Source: Smittia aterrima (Eukaryota; Arthropoda; Insecta; Diptera; Chironomidae). Taken from it: 64,000 nucleotides of DNA. This document shows, in pieces, positions 49,174-60,367 of this stretch. The stretch covers positions 24,862,001 through 24,926,000 of the forward strand of contig CP093831.1 in the NCBI GenBank assembly GCA_033063855.1. Reading direction: 5' to 3'. The notes under the pieces were generated by a model. That model was given only the letters and a program-made list of their open reading frames with translations. It had not been told where the DNA came from and did not search any database. The position numbers were made by a program, and so were the translations under genes. Within the stretch, counting starts at the first letter, position 1, and each line of letters starts with the position of its first letter.

Positions 49174-51163
49174 TCAACCATTTAACGGCAACGAAAACCA
49201 ATTTGTTGTTTGAATGATAACAGTTCTGATAATTTGTCGTGAAATATGGAAAATCCATTCAAAAACAAAGGAGATCACGGCAATCGCGACAAAGAAAAGC
49301 CAAACTTGAAAACTTGTGCTCAAATCGTGCAAAGTCAAAACTTTTGGTCCATCGTCTTCCAGTTTCAAGTGAACTTCTGTTTCATCTCGAACGAATTTTC
49401 CAACAATTCCTGCTTCGAACAACCGGGCAATCTTTTCGTTGTAAGGTTCGTACATGAAATTAAACTTGTTAAATTGCAAACAAATTAAATCAGTTCCGAA
49501 AGTTTCCTCAAGAATATTTGGTTGAAGTTCCTCATAATCTCTTCTATGTTGGAGATAATACATCACTTGTACGTCGTACAATAAATGCGCTTTTTTGGAT
49601 CCGACTGGTAAAAGTTTGTTCAAATAGGTAATGTAAGAAGAAGAACTCTTTCTTGTTATTATGGGTCTAGTTTGCTGTCGGGCTTTTAAACTAAACGAAA
49701 AAAATTATAATATATTGTGAATCCAGAACAGAAACTTGAAGATCAAACCTGTTATAGATTTCAGTATTTTTGAGGTAATCGAGATCACTTTCGGTTATAT
49801 AAAGATTAAAACCTTGATCGATGAGATCGTTAACCGTCTTAACGATTGGTTTTCTCAACTCCTTTCGCATAAGATCGAACTGAACTCCTTGGTAAGCTGT
49901 CCTCATGATCAGACTGAACAGCAAGAACAACATTAGAAGAAATCGGGCAAAGTTTCTTCTTGGCAATGCCATTTGGCTTCCTCCGAACCATCCGATCCTG
50001 TTGAAAATTTGAAATATCAAATAGAAATTCATCTCTTCAATCACTTACACCATGTTCATCAAAGGAGAATGCACATTCGGCCCACAGACAAAATCTCGAA
50101 TTTCCTTTGGAACAAACTTAAGAACAATGATCGTGACAACTCCTGTCGAGAAAGTGATGATCATCCAGAACCAAGTGTCGTGATCGAAAGGCAGAAAGAT
50201 CTTCTCGAACGGAGTGTAGAGCTCACCAGGCGGAACCAAGAAAATGTCGCGTTTTGTAGAAACTGGATGTGTCAGAATTATATAGATTTTTGGACGATAT
50301 ACTTTACGAGGCGCCAAGATGTTTAGCTCAAATTGGCAGTATTTTGAAAATTTTGTCTCTAAGTATTCCGACTTGAAGTTGAGAGAATCTGCTATTGCGT
50401 CGTTAAGTTTTATTAGAAATCCGCCTCCCTGAGGATCCCATCCAGTTTTGCTTTTGTTGTTCATTGTTAATACGGTGTAGGAAGGTAGATGAAATAATGG
50501 TGCTGTTACATTGAGTTTGCATCCATTAAAGTTTTTGAATCTATTCGGGAAAAACTCATTTTTTTCCCAGGTTTTCTTTTCTTTTGTCATTTCGTTTATT
50601 TTTATTTCCTTCCAATCTCGGCAATTCGGTTGATGAAACCTCTCATACGATATCAGTTTAATTTTGTTGTTGGATTCTTCCAGTAAATAAGTGAACTGTG
50701 TCGATAACCCGATGAGCACATGTCTCCCAAGTCTGGCTCTGTCATTCAAATCGATTTCTTTCATGTAGATCAGATAGTGACCGTTGTGAGGCATGTTCTC
50801 AGGATATACACTCACAAACAATGGAGAACACGCCAAGTATGTTTCACACAACACAACAGCCGATCGATTAACTTCATTTCTATCGATCTTTGGGATCGTG
50901 TTTACATGAAATGGAAAGTTTAAAGGTTTAACTTTCACAATGTCATTCACTAAGTCTCTCAGTTCTCTTGTGTTTTTGCCAGCTAAGATTATGTCGAATC
51001 TCTCATCACGTTTCACGTAATATTCGTTTATCACTTGATTGATTCCAATCGCAACTAAACTTGGTTCGCCTGGACTAATAATTGCAATCGGAGCTAATCT
51101 TTCATCTCCATAAATTTCAAGAAAACTTTTAAATAAAAGAAGAAACAAAAAAATTGTCTTCAT
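49174..51163 (-). CDS. Divergent ionotropic receptor IRf
   Basis: Intact array member: complement(49174..49690, 49749..49997, 50049..51163), 626 aa. Start chosen at the MKTIFLFLLLFKSFL signal peptide, although the frame is open 51 codons further upstream. M1 FWMIITFSTGVVTIIVLKF; M2 FLLMLFLLFSLIMRTAYQG; M3 VWLFFVAIAVISFVFEW. Pairwise closest to IRd in coding, intronic and spacer sequence. Small differences from other members include HSPLMNM in the pore entry (others have QSPLMNM) and KIFLPFDHD before M1. Chemosensory ion channel subunit by family membership; ligand unknown. Confidence 0.92.
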
Positions 51164-51200
51164 CTTAGGGCTGAAGAAAGGAAAATGCGACGTACACATT

Positions 51201-51270
51201 TTCTGTCTTAAAAACGTGTTCGATTGATCAGCAACATATAATATTAATAATTCAAATTTACTGTTAGATT
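51201..51270 (-). promoter_or_regulatory. Conserved upstream element of IRf
   Basis: TTCTGTCTTAAAAACGTG, GATTGATCAGCAACATATAA, then ATTCAAATTTACTGTTAGAT. Shares the AACATATAATATTAAT variant with IRg only. Confidence 0.5.
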
Positions 51271-51724
51271 TGTACAAGAGAATTGAAACTCTTCGCTTGA
51301 ATACATTTAAAAACATTTATGGTTTAAGCTTTCTTAGAACAATTGATTTTTATACAATTATTAAAACAGTCATAAAAAGTCGAAAAAAGAATAGAAAATA
51401 AAACAAGTCTTTTTTAAAACTCTTCTGCTCTAGTATTGGCCAATATATTTGACTCGCTCATATTTGACACTTTAGACATCAAGGTTTTTTATTGAAAGCA
51501 CACAACAACACAAAAGCCAATAATCTGATATAAACTCTTAAAGAGCTAAAATTTTCTCGGCTAAATTATGATATGTAGGGGCACAACGGGGTCCTCGAAT
51601 CCTTTCATACTTAAGCATTCACCTTTAACTAAAAGATCCCATTTCTGTTCGTTTCCTGATCATTTCCCGTTCTACTCCCAATATCATCCTTAACCCTTTT
51701 TCGTTTTGATTGTCATATACATTT
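51271..51724. other. IRf-IRg spacer
   Basis: No gene. Near-identical to the IRd-IRe spacer; carries the downstream element at 51556-51632. Confidence 0.6.
51556..51632. repeat. Conserved downstream element, copy after IRg
   Basis: Same as the copy after IRe (AATTATGATATG form), except that the distal arm reads TTTAACTAAA, which breaks the short inverted repeat. Confidence 0.5.
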
Positions 51725-54241
51725 TCAACCATTTGACGGCAGCGAAAAACAATTTGTTGTTTGAATGATAACAGTTCTAATAATTTGTCGTAGAATATGG
51801 AATATCCATTCAAAGACAAAGCAGATCACGGCACTCGTGAAAAAGAAAAGCCAAACTTGAAAACCTGTGCTCAAATCGTAAAAAGACAAAACTTTTGGTC
51901 CATCGTCTTCTGGTCTCAATCGAACTTCTGTTTCATCTCGAAAGAACTTTCCAACGATTCCGGCTTCAAACAAACGAGCAATCTTTTCGTTATAAGGTTC
52001 GTACATGAATTTAAACTTGTTAAATTGCAAACAAATTAAATCCGTTCCGAATGTTTCTTCAAGAATCTTTGGCTGAAGTTCCTCATTATCGTTTCTATGT
52101 TGGAGAAATTCAGTCAAATGAACGTCGTACAATAAATGCGCCTTTTTGGATCCGACTGGTAGAATCTCATTCAGATAGGAAATATAAGAACCGTTTGTTT
52201 TTATTTTGGGCTTATCTTGCTGTCGTGCTTTAAAACTAAACGAAAAAAAACAAGTGTCAGTAGCAGTTCATACCGAATTTACTGTAGGGTCTTTCATCAG
52301 TTGGGCCTTGGTTTACTGGTCCGAGGTGGACCCGAATCTGGTAAGCTCTGAGAATTTTTCGCTCAACTTAAACAGCTGCTCATTTCGTGTGAACAACTCA
52401 ATGTTCTAACTCCAAAGGAAAAGAAGTTTCACTTGGCGATGGCAAGAGGTGGACCCAGGTCTTGTCAGCTATAGAATCAATGCACTAGATTCAATATACT
52501 GATTACTTCTTGTGAACAAGTTACAGCGGAAATGTGCGTTCGTTTTCAAGAAAACTTATTTCAAAACTAAAAATCAACTTTTTGTAAGGAGATTCCAGGT
52601 TTTGGGCCCGTGGGCCTGATCCTGATGAGCTAGCGAAAAATCCTTGAAAGCTGTTTTTCGTATAAATATTCTGTATCGACTGGCGAAAAAATTAATTCGC
52701 TTGATCATCGCGTTCGGGAGTTATCTTAATCACGGACCACGGACGTCGGACACGGACAAAGCGGTCACAATAAGGTGTTCTCATCGTTCGGATGAAAAAC
52801 AATTGTGGATTCTGAACCGAAATTTGAAGGACAAACCTTTTATAGATTTCAGTGTTTTCGAGGTAAACGAGTTCGTCATCGGTTATATAAAGTTTGAAGT
52901 CTTCATCGATGAGATCGTTAACCGTCTTAACAATTGGTTTTCTCAACTCCTTTCGCATAAGATCAAACTGAACTCCCTGGTAAGCTGTCCTCATGATCAG
53001 ACTGAACAGCAAAAACAACATTAGAAGATATCGGGCAAAGCTTCTCCTTGGCAATGCCATTTGACTCCCTCCGAACCATCCGATCCTGTTAAAATATTTG
53101 AATTGTTAAATTGACAACTGGTATTTTACTTTACTTACGCCATGTTCATCAAAGGAGATTGCACATTCGGCCCACAGATAAAATCTCGAATTTCTTTTGG
53201 AACAAATTTGAGGACAATGATCGTGACAACTCCTACCGAAAAAGTGATGATCATCCAAAACCAAGTGTCGTGATCGAATGGCAGAAAGAGCTTCTCAAAT
53301 GGAGTGTAGAGCTCGCCAGGAGGAATCAAGAAAATGTCGCGTTTTGTTGAAACTGGATGAGTCAAAATTATATAGATCTTTGGGCCATAAGCTTTACGAG
53401 TCGCCAAGATGTTTAGCTCAAAATCGCAGATGTCTGAAATTTTTGTCACTAAGTATTCCGACTTGAAGTTGAGTGAATCTGCTATTGCGTCGTTGACTTT
53501 TATTAGAAATCCGCCAACAGCATCCCATCCTGTTTTGCTTTTTTTGTTCTCTTTTAATAATGTGTAGGGAGGTATATAAAAATATGGTGCTGTTACATTG
53601 AGTTTGCATCCATTAAAGTTTTTGAATCTATTCGGGAAAAACTCATTTGTTTTCCAGGTTTTCTTATTCTTTGTCATTTCGTTTATTTTTATTTCCTTCC
53701 ATTTTCGGCAATTTGGTTGATGGAACCTCTCATACGATGTCAGTTTAATTTTGTTGTTGGATTCTTTCACTAAATAAGTGAACTGTGTCGATAATCCAAT
53801 AAGCACATGTCTCCCAAGTCTGGCTCTGTCACTCAAATTGATTTCTTTCATGTAGATCAGATAGTGACCGTTGTAAGGCATGTTCACCGGATAATTACTC
53901 ACAACGAACTCTGAACACGCCGAATAAGTTTCACACAACACAACAGCTGATCGATTTATTTTACTTATATCGATCTTTGTGATCTTGTTCACTTGAGACG
54001 GAAAGTTCAAAGGTTTAACCTTCGCAATGTCATTCGCAAAATCTTTTAATTCGTTTGTGTTATTGCCAACTATGAAAATGTCGAATCTTTCATCATGTTT
54101 CACGTAATATTCACTGATCACTTGATTGATTCCAATCGAAACTAAACTTGGTTCGCCTTGACTAACTTCAACCGAAGCTAATCCTCCAGAAGATTCCAGA
54201 AAATTTTCAAATAAAAGAAGAAACAAAAAAATTGTCTTCAT
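51725..54241 (-). CDS. Divergent ionotropic receptor IRg
   Basis: Intact array member: complement(51725..52235, 52837..53085, 53139..54241), 620 aa with correct phases. Signal peptide MKTIFLFLLLFENFLES; M1 FWMIITFSVGVVTIIVLKF; M2 within exon 2 reads YLLMLFLLFSLIMRTAYQG after RRSFAR (others RRNFAR); M3 VWLFFFTSAVICFVFEW. Exon 3 and the adjacent spacer are closest to IRe, whereas the signal peptide and the LASVEVSQGEPSLVSIG block resemble IRd. That mosaic suggests recombination or conversion inside the array. Intron 2 is 601 bp and contains the same insertion as IRe. Confidence 0.91.
52249..52796. repeat. ~550-bp insertion in intron 2 of IRg
   Basis: Copy of the insertion in IRe intron 2, same orientation and position, with scattered substitutions and a short deletion in the 'tatatataaatg' stretch. 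Identical placement indicates inheritance through the gene-block duplication and not two independent insertions. Confidence 0.7.
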
Positions 54242-54289
54242 CTTTAGGCTGAAGAAGTGAAAATAAACCTCAGACGACTAACACAAAAT

Positions 54290-54358
54290 TTCTGTCTAGA
54301 ATTTTTTTTGTTTCATCAGCAACATATAATATTAATTATTCAAATTTGCTGTTAGACG
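54290..54358 (-). promoter_or_regulatory. Conserved upstream element of IRg
   Basis: TTCTGTCTAGAATTTTTTTTG, CATCAGCAACATATAA, then ATTCAAATTTGCTGTTAGAC. The GATTGATCA part is degraded in this copy. Confidence 0.45.
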
Positions 54359-54843
54359 TTTACTAAAGGACAAACTCTTCGCTTGTGTGCAATTAAAATT
54401 ATTTATGGTTATAGCTTTCTTAGAATTATTGATTTGTATACAATTATGAAAACAGTCATAAAAAGACGCTCGAATAGACGTTTCCTGCTAACTTACTCTT
54501 CTTTTAACATAACAAATCTTTTTGAAAATTCTAGTATTACACAGTCTAATTTAGACTCCATTTGTTTGCTACTGTCGCTCATATTTAACACTTTAGCCAT
54601 CAAAGTTTTTTTAAAAGAAAAAGACAACACAAAATCCAATAATCTGACTTTTACTTATGAAGAGTTAAAGTTTTCTGGGCTAAAGTATGATATGTAGGGG
54701 CACAACGGGGTCCTCGAATCCTTTCATACTTAAGCATTCACCTTTAGCTAAAAAATCTCATTTCCGTTCGTTTCCTGATCATTTCTCGTTGTACCCCTAT
54801 ATCATCCTGGACACTTTTTCGTTTTGATTGTAAAAAAACATTT
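54359..54843. other. IRg-IRh spacer
   Basis: No gene. Near-identical to the IRe-IRf spacer; carries the downstream element at 54675-54752. Confidence 0.6.
54675..54752. repeat. Conserved downstream element, copy after IRh
   Basis: GGGCTAAAGTATGATATG ... CAACGGGGTCCTCGAATCC ... TTCATACTTAAGC ... TTTAGCTAAA, as in the copy after IRf. Confidence 0.55.
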
Positions 54844-56834
54844 TCAACCATTTAACGGCAACGAGAAACGATTTGTTGTTTGAATGATAACAGTTCTGAT
54901 AATTTGACTTAGAATATGGAAAATCCATTCAAGAACGAAAGTGATCACGGCACTTGCGACAAAAAAAAGCCAAACTTGAAAACTTGTGCTCAAATCGTGC
55001 AAAGTCAAAACTTTTGGGCCATCATCTTCCGGTCTCAATCGAACTTCTGTTTCATCTCGAACGAATTTTCCAACAATTCCGGCTTCGAACAACCGGGAAA
55101 TCTTTTCGTTGTAAGGTTCGTACATGAAATTGAACTTGTTAAACTGCAAACACACTAAATCTGTTCCAAAAGTTTCCTCGAGAATCTTTGAAAGAAGTTC
55201 CTCATTATCTTTTCTATGTTGGAGATAATAATTCAAGTGAACGTCGTTCAATAAACGCGCTTTTTTGGATCCGACTGGTAGAAGTTCGTTCAGATATGAA
55301 ATGTAAGTACCCTTTGTTTTTATTGTGGATTTATCTTGCCGTCGCGTTTCAAAACTAAACGAAAAAGTTATCAACTTATGGATCAAGAACAGAAAATGAA
55401 AGTTCAAACCTTTTATAGATTTCAGTATTTTTGAGGTAAGCGAATTCAACTTCGTCGATGTAAAGTTTGAAGCCTTGATCGATGAGATCGTTAACCGTCT
55501 TCACGATTGGTTTTCTCAACTCCTTCCGCATAAGATCGAACTGAACTCCTTGGTAAGCTGTCCTCATGATCAGACTGAACAGCAAGAACAACATTAGAAG
55601 ATATCGAGCGAAGTTTCTTCTTGGCAATGCCATTTGACTTCCTCCGAACCATCCGATCCTGTTGGAAATTTAAATCATAAAGCGAAACTTCAATATTTTA
55701 CTTCACTTACGCCATGTTCATCAAAGGAGATTGCACATTCGGCCCACAGACAAAATCTCGAATTTCTTTCGGAACAAACTTGAGAACAACGATCGTGACA
55801 ACTCCTGCCAAGAACGTGATGATCATCCAGAACCAAGTGTCGTGATCGAAAGGCAGAAAGAGTTTATCGAACGGAGTGTAGAGCTCGCCAGGAGGAATCA
55901 GAAAAATGTCGCGTTTTGTTGAAACTGGATGAGTCAGAATTATACGGATCTTTGGATCATATGCTTTACGAGGTGCTATGAAGTTCAGCTCCAAGTCGCA
56001 GTACTTTGAAAATCTTCTCATTAAGTATTTCGACTTGAAGTTGAGTGAATCTGCTATTTCTTCATTGATTTTCAATAGAAATCCGCCTCTTGCTGGATCC
56101 CATTCTGTTTTATTTTTGTTGTTCATTGTTAATGAGATGTAGGGAGGTTTATGAATATATATTGATGTTACATTGAGTTTGCATCCATTAAAGTTTTTGA
56201 ATCTTTTCGGGAAAAACTCATTTGTTTCCCAGGTTTTCTTTTTCTTTGTCATTTCGTTTACTTCAATTTCCTTCCAATCTCGGCAATTCGGTTGATGAAA
56301 CCTCTCATACGATATCAGTTTAATTTTGTTGTTCGATTCTTCCAGTAAATAAGTGAACTGTGTCGATAATCCGATGAGCACATGTCTCCCAAGTCTGGCT
56401 CTTTCATTCAAATCGATTTCTTTCATGTAGATCAGATAGTGACCGTTGTAAGGCATGTTCACAGGATTAACACTCACAAACAACCGAGAACACGCTAAGT
56501 AAGTTTCACACAACACAACGGCTGATCGATTTATTTTAGTTTCCAGAATATTTTTATCAATCTTTGGGATCGTGTGCATTTGAAACGGAAAGTTCAAAGG
56601 TTTAACTTTCACAATGTCATTCACTAAATCTCTCAATTCGTTTGTGTTATTGCCAGCTATGAAAATGTCAAATCTTTCATCACGTTTCACGTAGTATTCA
56701 CTTATCACTTGATTGATTCCAATCGCAACTAAATTTGGCTCGCCTGGACTAACTTCAATCGAAGCTAATCTTTCATTTCCACAAATTTCAAGAAAACTTT
56801 CAAATAAAAGAAGAAACAAAAAAAAAGTCTTCAT
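54844..56834 (-). CDS. Divergent ionotropic receptor IRh
   Basis: Intact array member and the longest, complement(54844..55354, 55410..55658, 55711..56834), 627 aa. Signal peptide MKTFFLFLLLFESFLEICG; M1 FWMIITFLAGVVTIVVLKF; pore NMAIGWFGGSQMALPRR; M3 VWLFFVASAVITFVLEW. Exon 3 begins SFETRRQDKSTIKTKGTYISY. Exon 1 has an extra NILET-type insertion after KIDK, also seen in IRc and IRe. It sits at the 5' edge of the array, and similarity to the other spacers stops about 100 bp upstream of its ATG. Chemosensory ion channel subunit by family. Confidence 0.92.
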
Positions 56835-56882
56835 CTTAAGGCTGAAGAAATGAAAATGAACTGCTGGCGACTAACACAAAAG

Positions 56883-56938
56883 TTCTGTGTAGAAAAGATG
56901 TTTGATTGATCTGCAACATTTGTTATTAATTATTTAAA
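56883..56938 (-). promoter_or_regulatory. Conserved upstream element of IRh, ending at the array boundary
   Basis: TTCTGTGTAGAAAAGATG, GATTGATCTGCAACATTTG, TTATTAATTATTTAAA. The match to other copies ends at about 56938, where the usual AGCTACTGTTAGAC part is replaced by unrelated sequence. This marks a duplication breakpoint. Confidence 0.5.
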
Positions 56939-59900
56939 TCGAATCCTATCCGACTCATGTCCTAAAGACTGGTTTTTTTTTTCAATTTCGAATTATCCTT
57001 GCGAATGCTTGTTAGCCAACAATTTTCACAGTTCTTAGTAAAGCACAGTCAATTATTACAAACAAAATATTTGACATTAAAAAAAACAGCTCCGTGTTCT
57101 TTACTTTAGCCAAGTTTTTTTGGATCAACAATTAAATCGTTCGGACTTAGCCGTTGGGAGAAGGTCGAGAAATGTTTTTGTTAGATAAGAGGAGCACAAG
57201 AAAGAGGAATATTTGTTGTAACTGTCTCAAAAACTTTGAAGAACGTCTCCTTGCACAGGAGTCCTGCGGTAATTTAAAACTACCGTCTTCCTATCAATTG
57301 TAAAAGGCACTGTGTGCCATAAGTCGCACATCTAGAAAGCGTGGGAAAACAGTTGTTCCTTAGTTGACATGTTGGTTGTTGGAAAGAAGCGATAAATTTT
57401 TGTACACGAAGCCAATTCACTTTAAAAACTTTGCAGCACTTAAAGATTTACAGCAAAACAATTAACTGCCAGGACAATCAATTCTCTTCGAAAAAGAAAA
57501 AACAATTTTCTAGCTTTTGCTATTTTGGTTGTTTTATTCAGCTTTAGCTATTCGAGTCCGTTCACCATAAATAACATTCGCCTCGAGTCTGTGGGATTAT
57601 TGTTTTTCTTTCGACTCGATCTAAAGAAACCCGCAAGATGTTGATGCGATAGAGAAATAGGAGAATGAATAAAATATTCGATAAACTTCTATTATTCAAA
57701 GTGTATTCAAAAATATTCCTTTGCCCCTTCTCAGTTCTCACTCAAGCAATCTTCACATGTATCAGCTTAAATAGCAAAGCATTTTGTTTCAGAACTGCAA
57801 TAACAGCCCCGACCCGATGTTTATTCGATCACAAAAGTATCGAAATAAATAATAGTTTTCATTTGATTTTCCATTTTCCTCGCAAGCCAAGCAAATTTCC
57901 ATTCTTCGAGAAACATGAAGTTGGTTTAGTTTTTGTTTTTCAATCAACTCAACCGCAAATGAGTAAACATTTCATCGTTCTTGCAACTAATAACACTTTA
58001 AAACAGAATAATATTAGATGGAGTCGGTTGCAAAACTAAAAATATTCTTCTTCTTCTTCATCATATCTGCTCGCTCTGTTTGGCATGAGAAATTCTGTGC
58101 ATTCGAATGAAGTCCATCCTCCTCCCTTCTCTCTCACACCACAGCATGGAAGATATTCATTAAATTAAAGCGAATACTTTACGAGTTCTCGCTATGATTC
58201 ACACGATAAAATTTTGATAGAGTTTCCTACACAACTCTTGTGTTCCGTGGATTCTCTATGAAATATTGTGTAATAAGCCATAAAAAAAGTATCAGGACAA
58301 GGAAGAGACTTGAGTGTAGGATTAGGATAGGCTTTCGCAGTGATTCTCGGGCTGAATTATTAAGAAGGGGATTTCGTGTGGAATTCCAGATTGAATAAAA
58401 CAATTTAGTTCTGTTGGAGTCGCATAAAGAAGAATTTTTCAACTTTACTACGAACGGAGTGAGTTAGCAGTAAAAAAAACTAGAATTAGTTTTGAAGTAG
58501 CTCTGAGAGGTAAAGAAGAAGCAGAGATTCATGCGCCCTTTAAAAGCTTTCCATGGAAAGAGGAAAACATTCCATCGTTTGTAGAGATTTCAATTCTTCC
58601 GATTGAACTGATTCAAAAAATATTCGTGCAATTGACTCGAAGGTCAAGACAACAATTGATGAGCTTAAAAAATGGAACGAGACCCAAACTTAAAAAACAC
58701 ATTCTTTGATTCGATTCCCTTTTTTTATCGCTCTCAATCTCAATCAACATCATCGACAACCCAAATTGAGATTGCTCATTTCTATCAAATTTAATTTGAC
58801 AAAGTGCTCGCCTTACGAAACAAACGACTGAGAGCATTGAATAAAACATTCTATGGCCACACTTGTGATGTGATTCAACCGACGAAATTCATAAATTCTA
58901 AGCCTCGAGAGTACCTGGGGAGATGAAGCAGGAAACGTGTTATCTTCTCTCAATGATCTCGAACAGCCCAAATTACAATTTCGCTCTTCTTAAAATTGAA
59001 TTTATCAGATCCGAGCTTTGTTTACTTTCTCCCCCTTCCTCGCGAAACTCGACTATCTGCTTGACGCTGATGTTAATGGCGCTCACTCGCTGCTTTTGGA
59101 AGAATAAACATAAATTTTTACAATTCCGTCTCATATCTTATCTCCTTGCGTTTATTTTTTTTTCTGTAGGACAGCAATTTCCAACGCCTACATATCTCGT
59201 TGTAAAAGGAAGGCAGCAGGTGTGCCTGCCCGTTCAACTACTTGCGTTGGAGAGAGAAAAAAGTTTCGCCTTGTTAATTTTTGTTAAACAATTCGAAAGT
59301 TTTTGCTGACTTCATTCAGTCGCTTTACTTATCTCGGGAACACTCGCTTGTTACATGGAAAAAAGTTCGGCGAATTTTTCGGCTGTTCATGTCCGCTGAA
59401 GTTAAAAATAATTATTCATCGAGCATTGCTGTCCAACAGGAAATTTGAAAATGTAAATGATTCATCAGAAATTGTTTTTTATTTCTACGCAAACAGTTCA
59501 TGCCGCGAACAACGATTTGACCGCCTCAATTAGCACAGCTTGAGCATAAATCAATCTGAAACAACTGATCATAAAATGACGAACATAAAGGGACTAGCAT
59601 TCAAAATCTTTCCATTGATGTCCAGCGATTAACATCAAAAATTATTGTTATTGATTTTTTTATGAACTCCCAACAACACTAAACAACTTTACGATAATAG
59701 TTGAAGCCTCAATTTATTGCTTTCTACACGTTAAGGCTTTCCCACTTATTTCATTAAACGGATTGAAAAGTTTTGCAAATCCGAGAAGTTGTGAATTGAT
59801 AAAAACATAAAACCGAAAGTAATTATCCTCAGTATCGAAGAGTTCTGTTATTGAATTAGATAAAAGTGAGTGTTGCCTTCGAGGCTTCCCATTCAATTAA

Positions 59901-60290
59901 TTAAATTTGCGGATCATTGGCTGAGTTGAGCAATAATTATGCTTGGCGGAAATTTATTATCAATCTCGAGCAGCTTCGTGTGGTGTTTAATGTAATCATA
60001 TATATTTATGTTGCGCAAATTGGCTTGAGGGATGGTGAAGAGGGAAGAAGACAAGCCTGAAAGTTTCTTCAATAAACATTCCATCGCAAGTGCTTTCTTA
60101 TTATTTACAGCAGTTATGCAATTTCCCTCCGGAGTAGCTTCAACATCAATTTTATATTAAACATAACACTTTTGCTCTCTCTTCGTTGAGCGCAACCAAC
60201 ATTTTTTTTAATAAGTTTTATATTGATTTTTCTTTGTAATATATTACAATCTGTTAACAGACATCAAATTGTGATTTTGCCGAGGTTTGG
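56939..60290. other. Region without recognised protein gene
   Basis: Short overlapping open frames only; none shows a domain, a splice chain or paralogs. A cluster of short hairpin-forming sequences is at 57256-57318. The rest is AT-rich and featureless by eye. Confidence 0.45.
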
Positions 60291-60295
60291 ATAGA

Positions 60296-60367
60296 GCTGT
60301 GGTAGCTTAGATGGTAAGCCGCTGATTTAACGTCAGAGGGAAGCGGGTTCGAATCCCGTCACAGACA
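60296..60367 (+). tRNA. tRNA-like sequence, probably pseudo-tRNA or tRNA-derived
   Basis: Good internal RNA polymerase III promoters: A box TAGCTTAGATGG (consensus at all but one fixed position) and a perfect B box GGTTCGAATCC. The D stem GCTT/AAGC and T arm GCGGG-TTCGAAT-CCCGT are present. The acceptor pairs only as CTGTG/CACAG with a one-base slip, and the outer pairs fail. The anticodon arm folds best as CTGAT/GTCAG with a five-base loop. Forced into the normal seven-base loop, the anticodon would be TAA, but no long leucine-type variable arm exists. Hence it is more likely a degenerate tRNA or the head of a tRNA-derived repeat than a working tRNA. Confidence 0.55.

Noticed and set aside
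36090..55158. An ~80-aa plus-strand open frame opposite exon 3 of every receptor, conserved across copies
   Set aside because: It is antisense to the conserved M3-encoding exon, so its conservation is explained by the receptor on the other strand. No independent features such as a leader, motif or splice structure.
39248..55922. Plus-strand open frames opposite M1 of the receptors
   Set aside because: Shadows of the conserved M1 coding sequence; lengths vary and starts are not conserved.
57665..58039. Plus-strand open frame of 124 codons
   Set aside because: Longest in the region but with no recognisable motif and an AT-driven composition; likely chance.
58923..59309. Plus-strand open frame of 128 codons with hydrophobic parts
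   Set aside because: No family resemblance, no paralog and no splice sites flanking it; hydrophobicity follows from T-rich sequence.
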